The notes below the pieces were generated by a model. The model saw only the letters and a list, made by a program, of their open reading frames with translations. It did not search any database and had not been told where the DNA came from. The position numbers were made by a program, and so were the translations under genes. Of a stretch of DNA of 64,000 nucleotides, positions 57,478 through 64,000 are shown in pieces; the stretch's first letter is position 1, and each line of letters opens with the position of its first letter. Source of the DNA: Jatrophihabitans sp. Lineage in GTDB: Bacteria; Actinomycetota; Actinomycetes; Mycobacteriales; Jatrophihabitantaceae. The stretch is from positions 457,226-521,225 of the forward strand of contig DASVQQ010000007.1 in NCBI GenBank assembly GCA_036389035.1, in the 5' to 3' direction.

Positions 57478-60081
57478 CTACAGGTCGGCGATCGCGGCCA
57501 GCGGGGGCGTCCGGGCCGCCCGGACGGCGGGCCACAGCGCGGCCAGCACGCCGACGACCGCGGCCAGCACCAGCATCAGAACCGCCTGGCCGATCGGCAC
57601 CGAGACCTGGTCCAGGCCCTGCTCGCGCAGCGTCCGGACGAACAGCGTGCCGAAAGTCAGCCCCATCGCCACCCCGACGATCGCCCCGAACACCGCGATC
57701 AGCATCGACTCCAGGTAGATGGTGCGCCGCAGCTGCGGTCGCAGCACGCCGACCGCCCGCAACATGCCGATCTCGCGGCGGCGCTCCACCACCGACAGCG
57801 CCAGGGTGTTGATGATGCCCAGCACCGCGATCACGATGGCCAGGGCCAGCAGCCCGTACAGCACCGCCAGCAGCGCGTTGATCTGGCTGGCGCCCTCGCC
57901 CTTGAACTCCTCACGGTCCTGCACCTGGACGACCACCAGCGGGTCGGTCGCCTCCTCCAGCCCGGTGCGCAGCGCGGCCAGGTCAGCGCCCGGGGCGGCC
58001 TTGACCAGCACCACCTCGTCGGACAGCAGCCGGCTCGGGGTCAACTCGCGGTACAGGGCGTCGGAGGCCAGCCAGTTGCCCAGCAGCTGGCTGTCGTCGT
58101 AGATGCCGCCGATCCTGGTGCTGACGGTTTTCTGGTCGGCGCTGAGCATCGCCACCGTGCTGCCCACGCTCCAGTTGTTGTCCTCGGCCCACTTCTGCGA
58201 CACCAGCAGGTTGCGGGCGCTCAGGTCGGGGCTGCCCTGCAGCATCTGGACCCGCAGCACCTGCTGCAGCGGGCCGCTCACCCCGGTGCCGTACTCGGTG
58301 CGGCCGTCGATCTTGACCTGCACCGTGTGCAGCGCCACCGTGGCGGCCACCCCGTTGACCTTGGCCGCCGCCTGCGCGGCCGCCACCGGTAGGCCGATCA
58401 TGTCGGGTCCGGTGAGGATGTAGTCGGCGGTGACGCCGTTGTCGATCAGGCCGTTGATGCTCTTCTTGGCCGAGGCGCCGAACACCGCGATGGTGGTGAC
58501 CAGCATCAGGCCCAGGGTCAGGGCGAAGGCGGTCGCCGCGGTCCGCCGGGGGTTGCGCACCGCGTTGGTCCTGGCCAGCCTGCCGACCGTGCCGAAGACC
58601 GGCCCCAGACCGGCGCCGATCACGGCGATCACCGGCCTGGACAGCGCCGGCGCCCCGAGCAGCACTCCCAGGATCAGGCCGAGCGCGCCCAGCCCGATCA
58701 GCGCGGCCGCGCCACCGCCCGGGTCGGCGACCGCTCCGGCCACCAGGCCCAGGGCCCCGAGCAGGGCGGCTACCGCCCCGAACGCGGTGCGCCGGCGCAG
58801 CGAGGTCCCGGTCGAGGCGAACTCCTCGCGCATCGCCGCCACCGGAGCGATCTTGGCGGCCCGCCGGGCGGGGGAGTAGGCGCTGAACAGGGTGACGCCG
58901 ATGCCGATGGCCAGGGCGATGATGATCGTGCGCGGCCGCAGTTGCAGCGGGCCCTCGGGCAACCCGACGTTGAAGGTGTTGAGCAGCTCCCGCAGGCCGT
59001 AGGCCAGGCCCACGCCGCCGGCGATCCCGATGGCGCTGCCGACCAGCCCGACCAGGCTGGCTTCCAGCAGCACCGAGCGGCTCACCTGGCGCCGGCTGGC
59101 CCCGATCGCGCGCAGCAGCGCCAGCTCGCGGAGCCGCTGCGCCACCAGCATCGAGAAGGTGTTGTAGATGATGAACGTGCCGACCAGCAACGCGATCGCG
59201 CCGAAGGCGAGCAGGAAGTAGTTGATGAACTTCAGGGCGTCGCTGATCTCGGCCTTGGCGTCCTGGCGGACCTGGTCGCCGGTCTGGACCTCCAGCCCCG
59301 GCAGCGCCTGGGCGACCCGGTCGCGCAGTTCCTGCTGGGAGACGCCGTCGCCGGCGAGGTCGATGTAGCCGACATGCTTGCCGTCGGTGAACAGCTGCAG
59401 CGCCTGCTCCTGCGGGAACAGGGCGCCGATGTAGCCGCCGGTCTCGGTCTCGGTGGCGTAGATGCCGGTCAGCGTCACCTCCTGGATGCCCTTGGAGGGC
59501 ACCAGCACCCGGGTGCGGTCGCCGACGCTCAGCTTGCCCAGCTTGGCCGCGCCGGGATTGAGCGCGATCTCGCCGGGCCGGGCGGGGGCCGCGCCGGCGG
59601 TGAACTCGAAGGGCTCACCGACCTGCTGCTCCACGGGCAGGTAGGACAGCCCCAGGCTGGGCGCGCCGCCGCCCTGGACGGCCTTGCCGTCCGAGCCGAG
59701 CAGCACGATCGGGCCGGTGATGCCCGGCGCGGCCGCCCGGACGCCGGGCACCGCGCGCAGCCGGTCCAGGTCGGCCAGCGGAACGCCGCTGCTGTTCTCC
59801 TCCCGCGCGGAGACCCGGACGTCCACGCCCACCGCGGCGTCTTCGAAGATGCCGTCAAAGGTGCGCTGCAGGGTGTCGGTGAACACGAAGGAGCCGGCCA
59901 CGAAGGCGGTGCCGAGCACCACCGAGAGGACGGTGAGGGCCAGCCGGACCTTGTGCGCGGCCAGGTTGCGCAGCGACACCGTGCGCATCGCCGCGCCGGG
60001 CTTGGCCGGCGGGAGGGCTTGCTGGCTGCCGCCGGGGCCAGGTGAGCCGGGCTTGGTGAGGGTGCTTGACGCGCTCGACAT
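57478..60081 (-). CDS. ABC transporter permease, FtsX/MacB type, duplicated
   Basis: 867 residues. Two FtsX-like units: N-terminal TM (VRLALTVLSVVLGTAFVAGSFVFTDTL), a large external MacB-like domain, three TM segments around 285-400, a middle TM pair, a second external domain and a final three TM set (LAIVIAVLGIINTLALSVVERRREIGMLRAVG and following). Both units carry the RxRELALLRAIGA / RRREIGMLRAVG coupling motif. Starts 1 bp after the ATPase stop; together they form an exporter of unknown substrate. Confidence 0.93.
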   Translation of the reverse strand: MSSASSTLTKPGSPGPGGSQQALPPAKPGAAMRTVSLRNLAAHKVRLALTVLSVVLGTAFVAGSFVFTDTLQRTFDGIFEDAAVGVDVRVSAREENSSGVPLADLDRLRAVPGVRAAAPGITGPIVLLGSDGKAVQGGGAPSLGLSYLPVEQQVGEPFEFTAGAAPARPGEIALNPGAAKLGKLSVGDRTRVLVPSKGIQEVTLTGIYATETETGGYIGALFPQEQALQLFTDGKHVGYIDLAGDGVSQQELRDRVAQALPGLEVQTGDQVRQDAKAEISDALKFINYFLLAFGAIALLVGTFIIYNTFSMLVAQRLRELALLRAIGASRRQVSRSVLLEASLVGLVGSAIGIAGGVGLAYGLRELLNTFNVGLPEGPLQLRPRTIIIALAIGIGVTLFSAYSPARRAAKIAPVAAMREEFASTGTSLRRRTAFGAVAALLGALGLVAGAVADPGGGAAALIGLGALGLILGVLLGAPALSRPVIAVIGAGLGPVFGTVGRLARTNAVRNPRRTAATAFALTLGLMLVTTIAVFGASAKKSINGLIDNGVTADYILTGPDMIGLPVAAAQAAAKVNGVAATVALHTVQVKIDGRTEYGTGVSGPLQQVLRVQMLQGSPDLSARNLLVSQKWAEDNNWSVGSTVAMLSADQKTVSTRIGGIYDDSQLLGNWLASDALYRELTPSRLLSDEVVLVKAAPGADLAALRTGLEEATDPLVVVQVQDREEFKGEGASQINALLAVLYGLLALAIVIAVLGIINTLALSVVERRREIGMLRAVGVLRPQLRRTIYLESMLIAVFGAIVGVAMGLTFGTLFVRTLREQGLDQVSVPIGQAVLMLVLAAVVGVLAALWPAVRAARTPPLAAIADL

Positions 60082-60082
60082 C

Positions 60083-60940
60083 TCAGACCTGCTCTAGGTT
60101 CTTCATGCGGTCCAGCACTGAGTCGGCGGTGGGCGCGCGCATCTCGTCCACGATCCGGCCGTCGTCCAGAAAGACCACCCGGTCGGCGTAGCTGGCCGCC
60201 CGCGGGTCGTGGGTGACGATCACGACGGTCTGGCCGAGCTGGCTGACCGAGCTGCGCAGGATGCCCATCACCTCGCCGGAGGATCGGGAGTCAAGGTTGC
60301 CGGTCGGCTCGTCGCCGAAGATGATCTCCGGGCGTCCGGCCAGCGCCCGGGCACAGGCCACCCGTTGCTGTTGGCCGCCGGACAGTTCGGAGGGCCGGTG
60401 GCCGAGCCGGTCACCCAGGCCCAGGGTGTCGATCACCGACGCCAGCCAGGCCTGGTCATCGGCGCTGCGGCGCCGGCCGGCGATGTCCATGGGCAGCGTG
60501 ATGTTCTCCAGGGCGGTCAGCGTCGGCACCAGGTTGAACGCCTGGAACACGAAGCCGACCCGGTCCCGCCGGAGCTGGGTCATCTTCTTGTCCGACAGGC
60601 CGGTCAGCTCGGTGTCGCCGATCCGCACCGAGCCCGAGCTGGCAGTGTCCAGGCCGGCCAGGCAGTGCATCAGGGTGGACTTGCCCGAGCCGGAGGGGCC
60701 CATGATCGCGGTGAACTCACCGCGGATGAAGTCCGCCGAGACGGCGTTCAGCGCGCGAACCTGGGTGTCACCGCTGCCGTAGATCTTGCTGAGCTCGATT
60801 GCCTGGGCGGCGATGCCGCGCTGGGCGGCGGCGGTGGGCGTGCCGGCCGCTGATCGGTCGGCGGCTCCGGCGGGGTTGGCTCCGGCAGGAGTGGCGCCGG
60901 CAGGGTTGGCTCCGGCAGGGGTGCTGACGGGCGAGTTCAT
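60083..60940 (-). CDS. ABC transporter ATP-binding protein, MacB/LolD type
   Basis: 285 residues. The first 45 are an Ala/Pro/Asn-rich repeat tail (PAGANPAGATPAGANPAGA). ABC domain: GPSGSGKST (Walker A, near residue 80), LSGGQQQRVACARAL (signature), IIFGDEPTGNLD (Walker B) and VIVTHD. Partner of the permease at 57478-60081. Confidence 0.94.
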   Translation of the reverse strand: MNSPVSTPAGANPAGATPAGANPAGAADRSAAGTPTAAAQRGIAAQAIELSKIYGSGDTQVRALNAVSADFIRGEFTAIMGPSGSGKSTLMHCLAGLDTASSGSVRIGDTELTGLSDKKMTQLRRDRVGFVFQAFNLVPTLTALENITLPMDIAGRRRSADDQAWLASVIDTLGLGDRLGHRPSELSGGQQQRVACARALAGRPEIIFGDEPTGNLDSRSSGEVMGILRSSVSQLGQTVVIVTHDPRAASYADRVVFLDDGRIVDEMRAPTADSVLDRMKNLEQV

Positions 60941-61052
60941 GGGTAGCCTTTCGGTGATGTAGGCCCGCCATGCTTGGCCGGGCCGGGTGTTTCCTGGCTG
61001 CTAGGTGCAGACTTCCGGATCCGCCATGCCGGGGCAGTAGGGGTGACCCTGA

Positions 61053-62795
<1,743 letters not shown>

Positions 62796-62826
62796 CCGCG
62801 CCCGTCCATTGCTCTAGGGTGCGGGC

Positions 62827-63612
62827 ATGACCCTTGCAGACAACCTTGCCGACAAGGCTGCCGAGCTCCGGCGCCTGCACACCGATCCTGAGCTGCTGGT
62901 GCTGGTCAATGTCTGGGATGTGGCCAGTGCCAAGGTCGTCGCCGGCTTGCCGGGCTGCCGCGCGGTGGCGACCGCGAGCCACTCGATCGCCGCGTCGTTC
63001 GGCTACCCCGACGGCGAGCAGATCCCTGCCGCGCTGATGATCGAGGCTGTCGGCCGGATCGCGGCGGCGGTTTCGCTGCCGGTGACCGCGGACCTCGAGG
63101 CGGGCTACGGCGATGTCGCCGAGACCATCCGCAAAGCCATCGGGGTCGGCGTGGTGGGGGCGAACATCGAGGACGAGATGCGCCCGCTGGACGAGGCGGT
63201 GGCCGGGGTTCGGGCCGCGGTGCGGGCGGGTGAGGCCGAGGGCGTGCCGTTCGTGCTGAACGCCCGCACTGATGCCTACCTGCTGGACAGTGGCCGTGAT
63301 CCGGCGGAGCTGCTGGCCGACGCCATCGAGCGTGGCCGGGCGTTCCTGGACGCCGGTGCCGACTGCGTGTTCGTGCCGGGCCGGCTCGACGCCGAGGTGG
63401 TGCGGCAACTCGTCGACGGGATCGGTCAGCAGAAGGTGAGCATCCTGGCGTTGCCCGGCACGCCGGAACCTCGCGAGCTGGCGGAGCTGGGCGTGGCCCG
63501 GGTCTCCTTCGGCCCGTGGTCGCAGCGGGTGGCCATGACCTCGCTGGCCGACGTCGGCACCGAGCTGCTGGCCGGCGCCGGCCTGCCTGCCTGGGCCCGC
63601 AACGTCAGCTGA
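62827..63612 (+). CDS. Isocitrate lyase/PEP mutase family protein
   Basis: 261 residues. LLVLVNVWDVASAKVVAGLPGCRAVATASHSIAASFGYPDGEQIP, VTADLEAGYGD (metal-binding Asp), GANIEDE, FVLNARTDAYL and CVFVPG follow the oxaloacetate-decarboxylase/PEP-mutase-like group. The KKCGH-type loop of isocitrate lyase is absent, so it is not a true isocitrate lyase. Substrate unknown. ATG 62827, 31 bp after guaB. Confidence 0.9.
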   Translation: MTLADNLADKAAELRRLHTDPELLVLVNVWDVASAKVVAGLPGCRAVATASHSIAASFGYPDGEQIPAALMIEAVGRIAAAVSLPVTADLEAGYGDVAETIRKAIGVGVVGANIEDEMRPLDEAVAGVRAAVRAGEAEGVPFVLNARTDAYLLDSGRDPAELLADAIERGRAFLDAGADCVFVPGRLDAEVVRQLVDGIGQQKVSILALPGTPEPRELAELGVARVSFGPWSQRVAMTSLADVGTELLAGAGLPAWARNVS

Positions 63613-63734
63613 GGGACTTGCCAGCTGCCCAGTCGATGAGTCTCGCACGCCGTCAGGACCGGTAGGGCAGAGATGCTGAACCTACGGGACATGCCATGAG
63701 ACGCAGCATGACTCCTCACGGTTCCTGGCAACGG

Positions 63735-64000
63735 CTATCGGCCCCTATCCGCCTTGCGCCATCCGCGCTGATAGGCGTCGACGGCAGCGTCGAGTGCGCC
63801 CTCAGGAACTCGCCACCGCCGGTCCACGAGGTCATGGCGACGAAGCAGCGCCTCTACCAAGCGAACCTGCCCGAACAGACCGCCTGTACGGCGTGCGACC
63901 AGCGCTCGGCCATCGCTCGTGAGCGCAAAGCACGTGCCGCTCACTGTCATCAGCCCTGATGCCTCGAGCCGCCCGACACCTTGGCTGACTTCATCGGCGG
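63735..64000 (-). CDS. Hypothetical protein, C-terminal part (cut by window edge)
   Basis: The minus-strand frame is open from the window end to TAA... stop at 63735-63737, giving at least 87 codons. Visible sequence includes DEVSQGVGRLEASGLMTVSGTCFALTSDGRALVARR and VPEGALDAAVDAYQRG; an ATG at 63948-63950 lies inside it. The pattern fits a winged-helix end (a DEVSxxVxRLExxGL helix and a beta wing) as in small PadR/MarR-like proteins. Its start is outside the window, so function is open. Confidence 0.55.
   Translation of the reverse strand, partial: ADEVSQGVGRLEASGLMTVSGTCFALTSDGRALVARRTGGLFGQVRLVEALLRRHDLVDRRWRVPEGALDAAVDAYQRGWRKADRGR

Overview
The window is a high-GC actinobacterial chromosome segment. 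The strongest pointers are the gene order (fusA-tuf-S10-spc-alpha operons, then truA, rplM-rpsI-glmM-glmS, the nnr-alr-tsaEB-rimI-tsaD block, groES-groEL, whiB, DUF5319, guaB), a zinc-ribbon S14, an ergothioneine egtABCD operon, a WhiB protein, a GroEL with a His-rich tail, and frequent GTG/TTG starts. The order tsaD-groES-groEL-whiB-(DUF5319)-guaB follows the Mycobacterium Rv3410-Rv3423 neighbourhood, but the genus cannot be named from this sequence.

Layout. 1-12.0 kb: end of fusA, tuf, then 23 tightly packed ribosomal protein genes of the S10 and spc operons. 12.2-15.1 kb: secY, adk, map. 15.2-24.6 kb: a block placed between map and infA. It holds the ergothioneine operon egtA-egtB-egtC-egtD, an ImmA/IrrE-type metallopeptidase with two tandem paralogous HTH genes on the minus strand, a membrane protein with a degenerate GGDEF-like domain, a third small HTH gene and a luciferase-like oxidoreductase. 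24.9-29.8 kb: infA, rpmJ, rpsM, rpsK, rpsD, rpoA, rplQ, truA. 29.9-38.1 kb: a second block, between truA and rplM. It opens with what looks like an uncharacterised RiPP (modified peptide) locus: an E1/ThiF-like enzyme with an N-terminal leader-binding-like domain, two tiny duplicated precursor-like peptides with exceptionally strong ribosome binding sites, a PqqD-like/M50 metallopeptidase fusion and a DUF3105 protein. A degenerate RBBP9-like hydrolase, a YhhN lysoplasmalogenase, an FAD-linked oxidase and an ABC-F ATPase follow. 38.4-50.9 kb: rplM, rpsI, amino-sugar synthesis (glmM, glmS), ferredoxin-NADP reductase, acpS, nnr, alr, a hydrolase, t6A synthesis (tsaE, tsaB, tsaD) and rimI. 50.9-54 kb: an ECF sigma factor with a membrane-anchored DUF4232 protein, and a THUMP-like methyltransferase. 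54-64 kb: CIRCE-controlled groES-groL, whiB, DUF5319, a MacB-type ABC exporter, guaB, a PEP-mutase/isocitrate-lyase family enzyme and a partial gene at the right edge.

Three features go beyond ordinary annotation. (1) The RiPP-like locus at 29.9-33.4 kb. (2) Small ORFs that fill gene gaps and overlap the stop of one gene and the start of the next (rplR-rpsE, secY-adk, tsaD-87-aa gene, with related cases at rpsH and after the sigma factor), suggesting continuous translation by termination-reinitiation. (3) Many short exact tandem duplications of 12-33 bp, both in reading frames (EgtC, RimI, Nnr, GlmM, YhhN, an ABC ATPase) and next to stop codons (immA-like gene, groL, LLM gene).
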